Below are positions 7,439-16,483 of a stretch of 40,412 nucleotides of DNA, one piece after another (within the stretch, counting starts at the first letter, position 1; every line of letters begins with the position of its first letter). This DNA is from an uncultured Flavobacteriales bacterium (lineage in GTDB: Bacteria > Bacteroidota > Bacteroidia > Flavobacteriales_F > PHOS-HE28): positions 1 through 40,412 of the forward strand of contig CALMYC010000175.1 in the NCBI GenBank assembly GCA_937873385.1, given 5' to 3'. A model generated the notes under the pieces. It saw only the letters and a program-made list of their open reading frames with translations, did not search any database and was not told where the DNA came from. The translations under genes were made by a program, and so were the position numbers.

Positions 7439-8200
7439 TCACCCGAGCGTCTTCCCCAACCACGCTTCCAGAATGGCATTGAACTGCCCGGGCTGCTCCA
7501 TCATCGCGGCATGGCCGCACTTGTCGATCCAGAACAGCTCACTGTGCGGGATCAGCGCATTGAACTCCTCGGCCACATGGGGCGGCGTGATGGTGTCCTG
7601 CTTGCCCCAGATCAGGCAGGTGGGCATCTTCAGTTTTGGCAGTTCCGCGGCCATGTTGTGCCGGATGGCGCTCTTGGCCAGCGAAAGGATGCGGATCAGC
7701 TTCGCGCGGTCATTCACGGTCACAAAGCATTCATCCACCAATTCGTCCGTGGCAAACTTGGGGTCGTAGAAGGTCAAGGCCACCTTCTTGCGGATGAATT
7801 CCTTGTCCTCCCGCCGGGGAAAGCCACCCCCGAAAGCGTTCTCGTACAACCCGCTACTGCCTGTTAGAACCAGGGTTCTTACATGCGCCGCGTGCTGGCT
7901 TGCATAGACCAGGGCCACATGGCCGCCCAGTGAATTTCCCAGCAAGTTCACCCCGTCCAGGCCTAGGTGTTTGATGAACCGGTCCAGAAAAGCGGCCAAT
8001 GCCTTCACATTGGTGTTCAGCATCGGCAGGGAGTAAAGGGGCAACATGGGCATTACCACACGGTACTTCGCGCGGAAGTGTGCCGTGGTATCGCCGAAGT
8101 TGCTCAGTGCGCCGAACAGGCCGTGCAGGAACAGCAGGGTAGGGCCTTTGCCAACATCAATGTAGCGGAATTCCCCCGCCTCCTTCAGCTCTTGCGCCAT
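7439..8200 (-). CDS. Alpha/beta hydrolase
   Basis: 253 aa. The alpha/beta-hydrolase fold features are in order: oxyanion-hole LHGLFG (residues 25–30), nucleophile elbow GNSLGG with Ser90, the acid in GKQDTITPP (Asp202) and the catalytic histidine in CGHAAMMEQP (His230). The closest style is the MhpC/BphD-like group, but the substrate cannot be inferred. The ATG at 8200 is chosen over 8239 because a -7 promoter element lies at 8218–8225. It is the last gene before the dcw cluster and is divergent from it. Confidence 0.85.
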   Translation of the reverse strand: MAQELKEAGEFRYIDVGKGPTLLFLHGLFGALSNFGDTTAHFRAKYRVVMPMLPLYSLPMLNTNVKALAAFLDRFIKHLGLDGVNLLGNSLGGHVALVYASQHAAHVRTLVLTGSSGLYENAFGGGFPRREDKEFIRKKVALTFYDPKFATDELVDECFVTVNDRAKLIRILSLAKSAIRHNMAAELPKLKMPTCLIWGKQDTITPPHVAEEFNALIPHSELFWIDKCGHAAMMEQPGQFNAILEAWLGKTLG

Positions 8201-8217
8201 CCGTGCTCGTGGATGCC

Positions 8218-8225
8218 CAAATGTA
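8218..8225 (-). promoter_or_regulatory. -7 promoter element for the alpha/beta hydrolase gene
   Basis: Read on the - strand this is TACATTTG, an exact TAnnTTTG match, 17 bases before the ATG at 8200. No -33 TTG was seen at the expected distance. Its position would exclude the longer start at 8239. Confidence 0.45.
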
Positions 8226-8260
8226 GGGTTTGGATCCATGTGGTGCCGTGAACCGGTGTT

Positions 8261-8377
8261 TCACCAACCGGGGACCACGGCGAGCCGCTCCTTCAGGCCC
8301 GGGCCAAACAGCCTGCAGCCGGCAAGCACGCGATCCAGGTCACGGTTATCCACAATGCGGGTTACGAGGCTTCGCAT
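8261..8377 (-). CDS. Possible small protein (38 aa), uncertain
   Basis: A short frame on the - strand, MRSLVTRIVDNRDLDRVLAG continuing to a C-terminal VVPGW, lies in the 355 bp gap between the hydrolase gene and mraZ. About three quarters of its codons end in G or C, as in real genes here, and its composition is protein-like. No family was recognised and it could be a remnant or chance. The rest of the gap (8378–8555) holds the mraZ control region. Confidence 0.25.
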   Translation of the reverse strand: MRSLVTRIVDNRDLDRVLAGCRLFGPGLKERLAVVPGW

Positions 8378-8472
8378 GGGAATTTGCCCCACTTTCCTCC
8401 CCCATGAAAAATTCCTTTATGGACGTGCATTTCCTTGCAGCATTGAATCCCGGGATTAGCTTTGCCGTACAA

Positions 8473-8480
8473 TAGTTTTG
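8473..8480 (+). promoter_or_regulatory. -7 promoter element of the dcw operon
   Basis: TAGTTTTG is an exact TAnnTTTG match on the + strand, 75 bases before the mraZ ATG and 7 bases before the first MraZ box. A convincing -33 TTG at the usual spacing was not found; the nearest upstream TTG is at 8443–8445. Repeated TGGGN boxes just downstream would place MraZ over the transcription start. Confidence 0.45.
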
Positions 8481-8487
8481 AACAAAG

Positions 8488-8512
8488 TGGGGTTATATGG
8501 GTGAAAGTGGGG
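8488..8512 (+). promoter_or_regulatory. MraZ operator: three TGGGN boxes at 10-base period
   Basis: TGGGG (8488–8492), TGGGT (8498–8502) and TGGGG (8508–8512) are separated by exactly five bases each. This is the operator arrangement described for MraZ in E. coli and other bacteria: TGGGN direct repeats with 5-nt spacers upstream of mraZ. It lies 43 bases before the mraZ start, supporting autoregulation of the cluster. Confidence 0.8.
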
Positions 8513-8555
8513 GAACCCTTCTACTTTCGCGGCCATCACGCCCCGATGAACACGC

Positions 8556-9032
8556 ATGCTCAACCTGCTCGGCGAATACGATGTGCGGCTGGACGCCAAG
8601 GGGCGCCTGGTGCTGCCCAGCGGGCTGAAGAAGCAGTTGGCGGATTCCCTGTCGCACGGCTTTGTGGTCAACAGGGATGTGTTCCGCCCGTGCCTGGTGC
8701 TGTATCCGCAATCGGTCTGGGACGGCACCAACCGCATGCTCGGGCGGTTGAACCGCTTCGTGGAAAAGAACATGGAGTTCATTCGGCGCTTCACGGCCGG
8801 GGCCACGCACTTGGAGCTCGATGGCAGCGGACGGTTGCTGCTGCCGAAAGCGCTGATGGACGAACCCAAGCTGGGCAAGGAGCTCAAGCTCGTAGGCTTG
8901 GGCGATCGCGTGGAAGTGTGGGGCAAGGCGGGCTACACCGCCATGCGCAAGCAGAAAGTGGATCTCTCCGCGCTGGCCGAGGAGGTAATGGGGAGCTTGG
9001 GCAATGACGCAGCCCCAGGCCACATATCATGA
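8556..9032 (+). CDS. mraZ: Transcriptional regulator MraZ
   Basis: 158 aa. It has two SpoVT/AbrB-like halves: the first with EYDVRLDAKGRLVLPSGL (residues 7–24), the second with LELDGSGRLLLPKALMD (about 89–105). MraZ forms a ring-shaped DNA-binding oligomer and represses its own dcw operon by binding TGGGN repeats, which are present just upstream. It is the first gene of the cluster and overlaps rsmH by 29 bases. Confidence 0.95.
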   Translation: MLNLLGEYDVRLDAKGRLVLPSGLKKQLADSLSHGFVVNRDVFRPCLVLYPQSVWDGTNRMLGRLNRFVEKNMEFIRRFTAGATHLELDGSGRLLLPKALMDEPKLGKELKLVGLGDRVEVWGKAGYTAMRKQKVDLSALAEEVMGSLGNDAAPGHIS

Positions 9033-9918
9033 ACCGGTGCTGCTTAATGAGTGCTTGCAGGCGCTCGCCATCAAGCCCGACGGCCGGTTTGTGGCCGCCC
9101 CGGGGGGGGGGGGGGGGCCCAGCCTCCCAATCAGAAAGTTATTGGGGCCGAGGGGGGCGTTGGCCGCTGTCGGCGGTGATGCCGATGCCCGCCACAACGC
9201 ACCTGCCGACGAACGCTTCACTTTTGTTCCTTCAGATTACCGCTGGGTCAGGAACCACCTTCGTTTCATGGGGTTGCTCCCGGTGGACGGGATGCTTGCG
9301 GACCTCGGCGTAAGCAGCCACCAGTTCGACACGGCCGGGCGCGGCTTCAGTTTCCGCTTTGATGCCCCGCTGGACATGCGCATGAACCAGCGTGCGGGCC
9401 GCACGGCAGCCGATCTGGTGAACACCCTGGATGAGCAGGCCCTGGCCCGCGTGCTTCGCAACTACGGCGAAGTGGAGCAAGCGCCCAAGGTGGCGCGCCG
9501 ACTGGTGCAAGCCCGCGCCGAACGTGCATTTGAAACCACCGGGGAGCTGGCGGAGGCATTGCGCCCCATGGCCCGCAGGGGTGATGAGCACGGATTTCTG
9601 GCGCAAGTGTTCCAGGCTTTGCGCATCGCCGTGAACGACGAACTGTCATCCTTGGCGCAACTCCTGCGGGAGAGTGCCGAGGTGGTGCGCCCGGGCGGCC
9701 GCTTGGTGGTCTTGAGCTACCACTCCCTGGAAGACCGCATGGTCAAGAACTGGATGCGCGCTGGCGACCTCGGAGGCCTGGAGGAAAAGGACATGTACGG
9801 CAACAGCAGGCGGCCTTTCAAGCCATTGCATGCCAAAGCGGTGCAGGCAGGTGAACAGGAGCAGTTGGACAATCCGCGGGCAAGGAGCGCCCGCCTCAGG
9901 GCAGCACAACGGCAATGA
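9004..9918 (+). CDS. rsmH: 16S rRNA (cytosine1402-N4)-methyltransferase RsmH, with corrupted SAM-motif region
   Basis: 304 aa. It methylates N4 of C1402 in 16S rRNA using SAM. Family blocks are HEPVLL near the N-terminus, VDGMLADLGVSSHQFD, RGFSFRFDAPLDMRMN and SYHSLEDRMVKNW. The SAM motif expected after PDGRFV (roughly DATFGGGGHS) reads AAPGGGGGPS here, and the second motif expected as FDxDxDA reads VGGDADA. The spacing is unchanged. This stretch (about 9094–9175) contains a run of 16 G at 9102–9117. Base errors in the sequence are the likeliest cause; otherwise the enzyme would be inactive. It overlaps mraZ by 29 bases and ftsL by 4. Confidence 0.9.
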   Translation: MTQPQATYHEPVLLNECLQALAIKPDGRFVAAPGGGGGPSLPIRKLLGPRGALAAVGGDADARHNAPADERFTFVPSDYRWVRNHLRFMGLLPVDGMLADLGVSSHQFDTAGRGFSFRFDAPLDMRMNQRAGRTAADLVNTLDEQALARVLRNYGEVEQAPKVARRLVQARAERAFETTGELAEALRPMARRGDEHGFLAQVFQALRIAVNDELSSLAQLLRESAEVVRPGGRLVVLSYHSLEDRMVKNWMRAGDLGGLEEKDMYGNSRRPFKPLHAKAVQAGEQEQLDNPRARSARLRAAQRQ

Positions 9919-10325
9919 ACAAGCGCAAGGAGGAAACGCCGAAAGCCAAGCCCGCCGGCCCAAGGCCAAAGGGCAAACACACCTTCTCCCGGGGCTTGGT
10001 GAACGTGATGAACGGCACCTTCCTCACACGTGAGAAGGTGCTTGCGAACATGCCCTACCTGTTGTTCGTGGCCGGCCTCATGCTCTTCTACATCGGGTAC
10101 GGCTACTGGACGGAGCGTACCGTGCGTGAACTGGACCGCACCAGCAGTGACCTCAAGGAAATGCGCTCCGAATACATCACGGCGCGCAGCCACCTGGAAC
10201 GGGCCGAGCGCCAAAGCCAGGTGGCGGATGACATCGGGGGCATGGGCCTGCGTGAAAGCCGCGTGCCGCCCATGCGCATCGGGGTGGACAAACGGGAGTT
10301 GAAGGCACAACGGAGCAAGCCATGA
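9915..10325 (+). CDS. ftsL: FtsL-like cell division protein
   Basis: 136 aa. It has a basic cytoplasmic tail (residues 1–45), one transmembrane segment (about 46–63, MPYLLFVAGLMLFYIGYG) and a short periplasmic heptad-like helix (about 68–102). This is the FtsL plan, and the position between rsmH and ftsI is the canonical ftsL place in dcw clusters. FtsL recruits and activates the FtsW/FtsI septal synthase together with FtsB and FtsQ. Sequence similarity in this family is weak, so the call relies on topology and context. It has 4-base overlaps on both sides. Confidence 0.8.
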   Translation: MNKRKEETPKAKPAGPRPKGKHTFSRGLVNVMNGTFLTREKVLANMPYLLFVAGLMLFYIGYGYWTERTVRELDRTSSDLKEMRSEYITARSHLERAERQSQVADDIGGMGLRESRVPPMRIGVDKRELKAQRSKP

Positions 10326-12436
10326 ACGACAACAAGGCCCTCCGGCTGCGCGTGATCTTGGTTTACGCGGTCCTGCTGCTTTTTGCCGCTGCCATTGCCG
10401 TGAAGCTCTTCACCATCCAGTTGGCCGAGGGCGCGAAGTGGCGAGCCAAGGCGGTGAACGTGGCCACGGCCATGCGCAACGTACAGTCCGAAAGGGGCCA
10501 CATCTTCAGTGATGACGACCGCTTGTTGGCCACCAGCGTGCCCGAATACGAGATCCGCATGGACACGCGTGCCGACGGTCTCACGGACCAGCTGTTCAGC
10601 GCGAACCTCGATTCGCTCAGCTGGGGGCTTTCCAAGCTCTTCGGCGACCGGAGCATGCAGGATTACCGCCGTGAGCTGGTGGATGCCCGCGACCGCGGCG
10701 AACGCTACCACTTGCTCCGCAGGCGCTGTGACCATGAGCAGCTAAAAGCCTTGCGCGAACTGCCCCTCTTCCGACTGGGGCGGCACCGCAGCGGCATGAT
10801 CGCCGACAAGCGCATGGTCCGGATCCGTCCTTTCGGGCGCCTCGCGTCAAGGACCGTGGGGTATGTGCTGCGCGACAGCACCACCATCGGGCTGGAGGCC
10901 GGCTTCGCGCCTTGGCTCCAGGGCATTTCCGGAAAACGGTTGGAGCGGCGGCTCACCGGTGGCGTCTGGATGCCCGTGGACGGTGGTGAAGGCAAGGACC
11001 CGGTGCCGGGCAGCGATGTCCACACCACCATCGACATGAACCTGCAGGACGTGGCCGATGCAGCGCTGGAGGCCCAGTTGCGCAAGAACGGCGCCCACCA
11101 TGGCTGCGTGGTGGGGATGGAGACCAAGACCGGATACATCAAGGCCATCAGCAACCTCACGCAGTTGGACGACAGCACCTACGATGAAGTGTACAACTAT
11201 GCCATCGGCGCCAGCACCGAACCGGGCAGCACGTTCAAAACGGCTGCGCTGATGGTGGGCATGGACGATGGCCTGGTCTCCCCGGACCAGATCGTGGACA
11301 CACGCGGCGGCAAACTGAAATACTACGACCGCGTAATGCGGGACTCGCATGAAGAGGGATATGGCCTCATCACCGTGCAGCGGGCCCTGGAGGTGAGCAG
11401 CAACACCGGCATTTCGCAGGCCATCGACAAGGCCTACAAGGGCAACGCCGCCAAGTTCGTTGATGGGCTGCGGCGCCTGGGCTTCGGCTCCACGCTCGGG
11501 TTGCGCATTCCCGGCGAGGGGATCCCGGTGCTGCACGGGCCGGAGGACAAGAAGATCTGGAGCGGCACCAGCCTGCCGTGGATGAGCATCGGCTACGCGG
11601 TGAGCGAAACACCGCTGCGCATGCTCACCTTTTACAACGCCATCGCCAATGGCGGGCGCATGGTACAGCCGCAGTTCGTCAGCTCCATTACGCGCAATGG
11701 GAAGACGGTTGAGAAGTTCCCGCCCGTGACCTTGAACGAGCGTGTTTGCAGCGAAGCCACATTGAAAAAGCTCCACCGCATGCTGGAAGGCGTGGTTGAT
11801 TCCGGCACGGCCGTGAACCTGCGCAGCGCACACTTCAAGATCGCAGGCAAAACGGGCACCGCGCAGATCGCATCCGGCGGGGAAGGCTACAAGTTGAACG
11901 GTGTAAGCTACCAGGCCTCCTTCGTGGGCTACTTCCCGGCTGATGCGCCCCGCTACACCTGCATCGTGGTGGTGAGCTCCCCAAGCATGCGCGGGGTGTA
12001 CGGTAACGTGGTGGCCGGGCCGGTCTTCCGCGAGATCGCGGACAAGATCTACAGCAACCGCCTGGAAATGCAAACCCTGGTCGCCCAAGTGGACACGGTG
12101 CACCGCACCCCGGTCTCCTTCGGCGGAAACCGCGCCGACCTGCTCACGGCGATGACCCATTTGGACATACCCGTGGTGGTGAATGGCGAAGGGGAGTGGG
12201 CGAGCACGCAGGCCACGGACAGTACGGTGGTGATCAATGAACGCATGGTGCCCCCCCCGGGAACAGGCATGGTGCCCAATGTGGTGGGCATGGGCTTGCG
12301 CGATGCCATGTACATCCTGGAGAACCATGGGCTTCACGTAAGGCTTAGCGGAAGCGGTATGGTGAAGCGCCAGTCACCGGCACCAGGAACCCGCTCGCTG
12401 AAAGGAACAACGGTGACCCTTGAACTGACGATATGA
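10322..12436 (+). CDS. ftsI: Septal peptidoglycan transpeptidase FtsI/PBP with C-terminal PASTA domain
   Basis: 704 aa. A single N-terminal membrane anchor (about residues 10–30) is followed by a PBP dimerisation domain with the usual ERGHIFSDD start. The transpeptidase domain has the SxxK motif S303-T-F-K306, SSN near 359 and KTGT at 510–513. Residues 651–704 (starting VPNVVGMGLRDAM) form a PASTA domain, so the layout is SpoVD/PBP2x-like, as is usual in Bacteroidota. It cross-links septal peptidoglycan together with FtsW, whose gene is downstream. It has 4-base overlaps with ftsL and murE. Confidence 0.95.
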   Translation: MNDNKALRLRVILVYAVLLLFAAAIAVKLFTIQLAEGAKWRAKAVNVATAMRNVQSERGHIFSDDDRLLATSVPEYEIRMDTRADGLTDQLFSANLDSLSWGLSKLFGDRSMQDYRRELVDARDRGERYHLLRRRCDHEQLKALRELPLFRLGRHRSGMIADKRMVRIRPFGRLASRTVGYVLRDSTTIGLEAGFAPWLQGISGKRLERRLTGGVWMPVDGGEGKDPVPGSDVHTTIDMNLQDVADAALEAQLRKNGAHHGCVVGMETKTGYIKAISNLTQLDDSTYDEVYNYAIGASTEPGSTFKTAALMVGMDDGLVSPDQIVDTRGGKLKYYDRVMRDSHEEGYGLITVQRALEVSSNTGISQAIDKAYKGNAAKFVDGLRRLGFGSTLGLRIPGEGIPVLHGPEDKKIWSGTSLPWMSIGYAVSETPLRMLTFYNAIANGGRMVQPQFVSSITRNGKTVEKFPPVTLNERVCSEATLKKLHRMLEGVVDSGTAVNLRSAHFKIAGKTGTAQIASGGEGYKLNGVSYQASFVGYFPADAPRYTCIVVVSSPSMRGVYGNVVAGPVFREIADKIYSNRLEMQTLVAQVDTVHRTPVSFGGNRADLLTAMTHLDIPVVVNGEGEWASTQATDSTVVINERMVPPPGTGMVPNVVGMGLRDAMYILENHGLHVRLSGSGMVKRQSPAPGTRSLKGTTVTLELTI

Positions 12437-13896
12437 AACTGCTCAAGGACCTCCTGTACAAAACGCGCCTCGAGCATGTCGTGGGCGATACCAACACGGC
12501 CATCGAACACTTGGCGTTCGACAGCCGCCTGGTGGTGCCCTTTACGGCCTTCATCGCCGTACACGGAACGGCCGGTGACGGCCATGGCTTCATTGATGCC
12601 GCCATCGACAAGGGCGCGTCCGCCATCATTTGTGAGGAGCTTCCGGCCACGCTCCGCGAGGGTGTGGCCTATGTGCGCGTGGCTGATTCGCGCCATGCAC
12701 TGGCCATCATGGCCGGCAATTTCCACGACCATCCGGAACGCAGGCTGCAGCTCACCGGCATCACCGGCACCAACGGGAAGACCAGCGTTGCCACCCTGCT
12801 CTACAAGCTTTTCCGCGCGCTGGGCCACCGGTGCGGCCTGATCTCCACCGTGGAGGTCCGCATCGGCTCCCGGGTGGTTCCCGCTACGCATACCACGCCG
12901 GACCCGATCAAGCTCAATGAACTGCTGGCTGCCATGGTGGAGGCCGGCGTAACGCACTGCTTCATGGAAGTGAGCAGCCACTCCGTGGTCCAGGAGCGCA
13001 TTGCGGGATTGCATTTCGTGTTGGGCATTTTCACCAACATCACCCACGACCACCTGGACTACCATGGAACATTCGACGCATACATCAAGGCGAAGAAGGG
13101 GTTCTTCGACGGCCTGCCCCGGGAAGCGCATGCCTTGGTGAACGCCGATGATGCCCACAGCGCGGTGATGGTACAGAACACCAAGGCCGTGAAGGTTTCC
13201 TATGCCCTGCACAACCTGGCCGACCACCGTGCACGCATCATCGAAGACCAGCTGACCGGGCTGCACATGAACATCGACGGGCGGGAAGTGTATTCTCGGC
13301 TGGTGGGCGGGTTCAACGCCAGCAATCTGCTGGCGGTGTACACCGGCGCCCTGCTCTTGGGCAAGGAACCGGTGGACGTGCTCACGGCCCTGAGCGACCT
13401 GGATCCCCCGCCCGGCCGCTTTCAAGTGGTGCGCGGGAATTCCGGTGTCATTGGCATTGTGGATTATGCGCATACGCCGGATGCATTGAAAAACGTGCTG
13501 GCCACGATCAACGAGGTATGCGGCGACCGAGACCATGTGCTCACGGTGGTGGGCTGCGGTGGCGACCGTGACCGCACCAAGCGCCCGCTGATGGCTGCGA
13601 TCGCCGCTTCGATGAGCCGCACCGTGGTGCTCACCAGCGACAACCCGCGGAACGAGGACCCGATGGCCATCATCGGGGAAATGCGCAGGGGCTTGCTGGA
13701 GGCGGACATGGCGCGCGTGTTCGTGAACGCCGACCGCCGCGAGGCCATTCGCCAGGCGGTGGGCCTGGCCGGGCCGGGCGATGTGGTCCTGGTGGCCGGC
13801 AAAGGACATGAGAATTACCAGGAGGTGCGCGGTGAACGCCATCCCTTCGACGACGTGGAAGTGCTGAAGGAAACCTTGGAACTCCTGCGCAAATAA
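12433..13896 (+). CDS. murE: UDP-MurNAc-L-Ala-D-Glu:meso-diaminopimelate ligase MurE
   Basis: 487 aa. It adds the third amino acid to the peptidoglycan stem peptide, using ATP. The ATP P-loop [10 protein letters not shown] is near residue 109, and [20 protein letters not shown] and [10 protein letters not shown] are typical Mur-ligase middle-domain segments. The DNPR motif at residues 403–406 (SDNPRNEDP) is the known hallmark of meso-diaminopimelate rather than lysine specificity. The GKGHENYQ block is near the C-terminus. Its stop TAA overlaps the mraY ATG by one base (TAATG). Confidence 0.97.
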   Translation: MKLLKDLLYKTRLEHVVGDTNTAIEHLAFDSRLVVPFTAFIAVHGTAGDGHGFIDAAIDKGASAIICEELPATLREGVAYVRVADSRHALAIMAGNFHDHPERRLQLTGITGTNGKTSVATLLYKLFRALGHRCGLISTVEVRIGSRVVPATHTTPDPIKLNELLAAMVEAGVTHCFMEVSSHSVVQERIAGLHFVLGIFTNITHDHLDYHGTFDAYIKAKKGFFDGLPREAHALVNADDAHSAVMVQNTKAVKVSYALHNLADHRARIIEDQLTGLHMNIDGREVYSRLVGGFNASNLLAVYTGALLLGKEPVDVLTALSDLDPPPGRFQVVRGNSGVIGIVDYAHTPDALKNVLATINEVCGDRDHVLTVVGCGGDRDRTKRPLMAAIAASMSRTVVLTSDNPRNEDPMAIIGEMRRGLLEADMARVFVNADRREAIRQAVGLAGPGDVVLVAGKGHENYQEVRGERHPFDDVEVLKETLELLRK

Positions 13897-15143
13897 TGCT
13901 CTACCACCTGTTCCATTGGCTTGGCCCGGGCATCCCGGGAAGCGGTGTGTTCAACTACATCAGCTTTCGCGCGGGCATGGCGCTCATCCTGTCGCTGGTG
14001 ATCTCGCTATGGTTCGGAAAGGGCATCGTGCGCCTGCTGCAGCGCCTGCAAGTGGGGGAGACGGTCCGCGACCTCGGCCTGGAGGGGCAATTGCAGAAGC
14101 AGGGCACACCCACCATGGGCGGGCTCATCATCATCGCGGCAACGATGGTGCCGGCCCTGCTGTTCGCGCGATTGGACAACATCTATATCCTTTTGATGCT
14201 GGTGTCCATGCTTTGGTTGGGCACCATTGGCTTCATCGATGATTACATCAAGGTCTTCAAGAAGGATAAACGCGGCCTGGCCGGCACATCCAAGGTCATC
14301 GGCCAGGTGGGCCTCGGCCTGGTGATCGGCCTCACCGTGTACTTCCACCCGGCCATCCGCACCAAAGTGGAACTTCCCCAGGCGCTTGCCGAGCAGTTCG
14401 ATCCCGGTGAAGTGAGCACTTATGTGGAGGACAACGGTACGGAGCACTTTCTCCTGGACCGGCGGCAGCCCAACACCACCATTCCGTTCGTCAAGGACAA
14501 TGAATTCAACTATTCCTCCGTGCTTGGCCTCTTTGGCAGGTCCGCGAGGCAGTATACCTGGGTGCTGTACGTGCTGGTGGTGGTTTTCATCATCACCGCG
14601 GTAAGCAACGGCGCCAACATCACTGACGGCATTGACGGTTTGGCCGCGGGCACCAGCGCCATTGTCGTCCTGGCCTTGGGCGTGCTCACCTACATCGGCG
14701 GCAACATCATGTTCTCGCAATACCTCAACGTGATGTACATCCCCGGCATCGGGGAGCTGGTGGTGTTCATCGGCGCGCTGCTGGGTGCCTGCATCGGCTT
14801 CCTCTGGTACAATGCCTATCCCGCGCAGGTTTTCATGGGCGACACGGGCAGCCTCGCCCTCGGCGGGGTGATCGCCGCGTTGGCGATCCTGGTCCGCAAG
14901 GAACTGCTGATCCCCGTGCTCTGCGGCGTGTTCCTGGTGGAGAACCTGAGCGTGATGCTGCAGGTGTCCTGGTTCAAGTACACCAAGCGCAAGTACGGGG
15001 AGGGCCGCAGGATCTTCAAAATGTCGCCCCTTCACCACCACTACCAGAAGCTGGGCTACCACGAAAGCAAGATCGTGACCCGTTTCTGGATCGTCGGCGT
15101 GATGCTCGCCGTGCTCACCCTCGTAACGCTCAAGCTGCGATGA
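13896..15143 (+). CDS. mraY: Phospho-MurNAc-pentapeptide transferase MraY
   Basis: 415 aa polytopic membrane enzyme that transfers phospho-MurNAc-pentapeptide to undecaprenyl phosphate, giving lipid I. Recognisable family blocks are [11 protein letters not shown], the aspartate-rich [30 protein letters not shown] (about residue 242), [11 protein letters not shown] and the SPLHHHYQ loop near 380. An insert of about 60 residues ([15 protein letters not shown] to KDNEFNYSS) separates two membrane segments, as in other Bacteroidota MraY and longer than in E. coli. It overlaps murD by four bases. Confidence 0.97.
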   Translation: MLYHLFHWLGPGIPGSGVFNYISFRAGMALILSLVISLWFGKGIVRLLQRLQVGETVRDLGLEGQLQKQGTPTMGGLIIIAATMVPALLFARLDNIYILLMLVSMLWLGTIGFIDDYIKVFKKDKRGLAGTSKVIGQVGLGLVIGLTVYFHPAIRTKVELPQALAEQFDPGEVSTYVEDNGTEHFLLDRRQPNTTIPFVKDNEFNYSSVLGLFGRSARQYTWVLYVLVVVFIITAVSNGANITDGIDGLAAGTSAIVVLALGVLTYIGGNIMFSQYLNVMYIPGIGELVVFIGALLGACIGFLWYNAYPAQVFMGDTGSLALGGVIAALAILVRKELLIPVLCGVFLVENLSVMLQVSWFKYTKRKYGEGRRIFKMSPLHHHYQKLGYHESKIVTRFWIVGVMLAVLTLVTLKLR

Positions 15144-16483
15144 GCACGGGCCGGAAACTGGTGGTGCTTGGCGCGCAGGAAAGCGGCGTGGGTGCCGCAT
15201 TGCTGGCCAAAAAACTGGGCATGCCGGTGTTTGTTTCCGACGCGGGCAACATCCCTGAACGCTACGCCGGGCAACTGTCCCGTGCGGGTATTGAGTTTGA
15301 GCAGGGAGGGCACTCCGTGGGCAAGGTGCTGGCCGCGGATGAAGTGGTGAAGAGCCCGGGCATCCCGGAGACCGCCTCGATCGTGCGTGCCCTGCGTGAA
15401 AAAGGGGTGCCCGTGATCGGCGAGATCGAACTGGCGGCCCGCCACGTGGACGTCCCCATCGTTGGCATCACCGGCAGCAACGGCAAGACCACCACCACGC
15501 TCCTCGTTCACCACATCCTTGCGAAGGCCGGCATGGATGCCGGGCTGGGCGGCAATGTGGGCACCTCGTTCGCGGGCCTGGTGGCTGCCGGGAACCATGC
15601 CATCTATGTACTCGAGCTGAGCAGCTTCCAATTGGACGGAACCACGAGTCTCAAACCCCACATCGCCGTCCTCACCAACATCACGCCGGACCACCTGGAC
15701 CGCTACGGGAACCGCATGGAGAACTATGTGGACAGCAAGTTCCGCATCACCATGAACCAAGGGCCCGGAGATCATTTCATCTACTGCGCGGACGACCCGC
15801 AAACGCTTGCCGGCATGCGCCGGCACGCCGTCCGGGCGCGCCAATGGCCTTTCTCCATCAAAGTGCCGGTGGAGCAGGGCGGTTACCTGGAAAACGGATC
15901 CATCCACATCACAACCAACCAAACCACGTTGAACATGAGCATCCTCGAACTGGCCCTCCAAGGCAAGCATAACGTGTACAATTCCCTCGCGGCGGGCATT
16001 GCGGCTCGCGTGCTTGAAGTGCGCAAGGACGTGGTCCGCGAGGCCCTCGGCGATTTCCAGAACGTGGAGCACCGCCTGGAACGCATCGGGATGGTGAACG
16101 GCGTGGAGTTCATCAACGACTCCAAGGCCACCAATGTGAACAGCACGTGGTACGCGCTTGAAAGCATGGAGAAGCCCGTGATCTGGGTGGTCGGCGGCGT
16201 GGACAAGGGGAACGACTATTCGGAGCTGCGCGAACTGGTGCGCCAAAAGGTGAAGGCCATCGTGTGCCTGGGCACGGACAATGCCAAGATCCACAAAGCG
16301 TTTGGCGACATCGTGCCGAACATCACCGACACGGCTTCCGCCGAGCAGGCCGTCAAGGCCAGCTATGGAACGAGCGAGCCGGGCGACGTCGTGCTGCTCA
16401 GCCCCGCATGCGCCAGTTTCGACCTGTTCGAGAACTATGAGGACCGAGGGCGCAAGTTCAAAGCCGCCGTGCGTGGATTGTGA
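15140..16483 (+). CDS. murD: UDP-MurNAc-L-alanine:D-glutamate ligase MurD
   Basis: 447 aa, full length. It adds D-glutamate to UDP-MurNAc-L-Ala. The N-terminal Rossmann domain ends with [10 protein letters not shown]. The P-loop [12 protein letters not shown] is near residue 111, the middle domain has [12 protein letters not shown], and the C-terminal domain has the substrate-binding NDSKATN (about 327–333), [11 protein letters not shown] and [22 protein letters not shown]. All expected motifs are present, so this copy should be active. Its stop overlaps the GTG start of the next gene, which resembles its own C-terminal domain. Confidence 0.97.
   Translation: MSTGRKLVVLGAQESGVGAALLAKKLGMPVFVSDAGNIPERYAGQLSRAGIEFEQGGHSVGKVLAADEVVKSPGIPETASIVRALREKGVPVIGEIELAARHVDVPIVGITGSNGKTTTTLLVHHILAKAGMDAGLGGNVGTSFAGLVAAGNHAIYVLELSSFQLDGTTSLKPHIAVLTNITPDHLDRYGNRMENYVDSKFRITMNQGPGDHFIYCADDPQTLAGMRRHAVRARQWPFSIKVPVEQGGYLENGSIHITTNQTTLNMSILELALQGKHNVYNSLAAGIAARVLEVRKDVVREALGDFQNVEHRLERIGMVNGVEFINDSKATNVNSTWYALESMEKPVIWVVGGVDKGNDYSELRELVRQKVKAIVCLGTDNAKIHKAFGDIVPNITDTASAEQAVKASYGTSEPGDVVLLSPACASFDLFENYEDRGRKFKAAVRGL

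Noticed and set aside
8385-8405. Second possible set of TGGGG boxes on the - strand (CCCCA…CCCCCA)
   Set aside because: The two boxes are 13 bases apart, not 10, and there is no third box, so they do not fit the MraZ operator.
10847-12337. Reading frame of about 500 codons antisense to ftsI
   Set aside because: High GC content and codon periodicity of the real gene keep the opposite strand open. The translation is rich in His, Ala, Val and Gln without domain structure, while the + strand has all PBP motifs. Similar shadows lie opposite murC, murE, mraY and murD.
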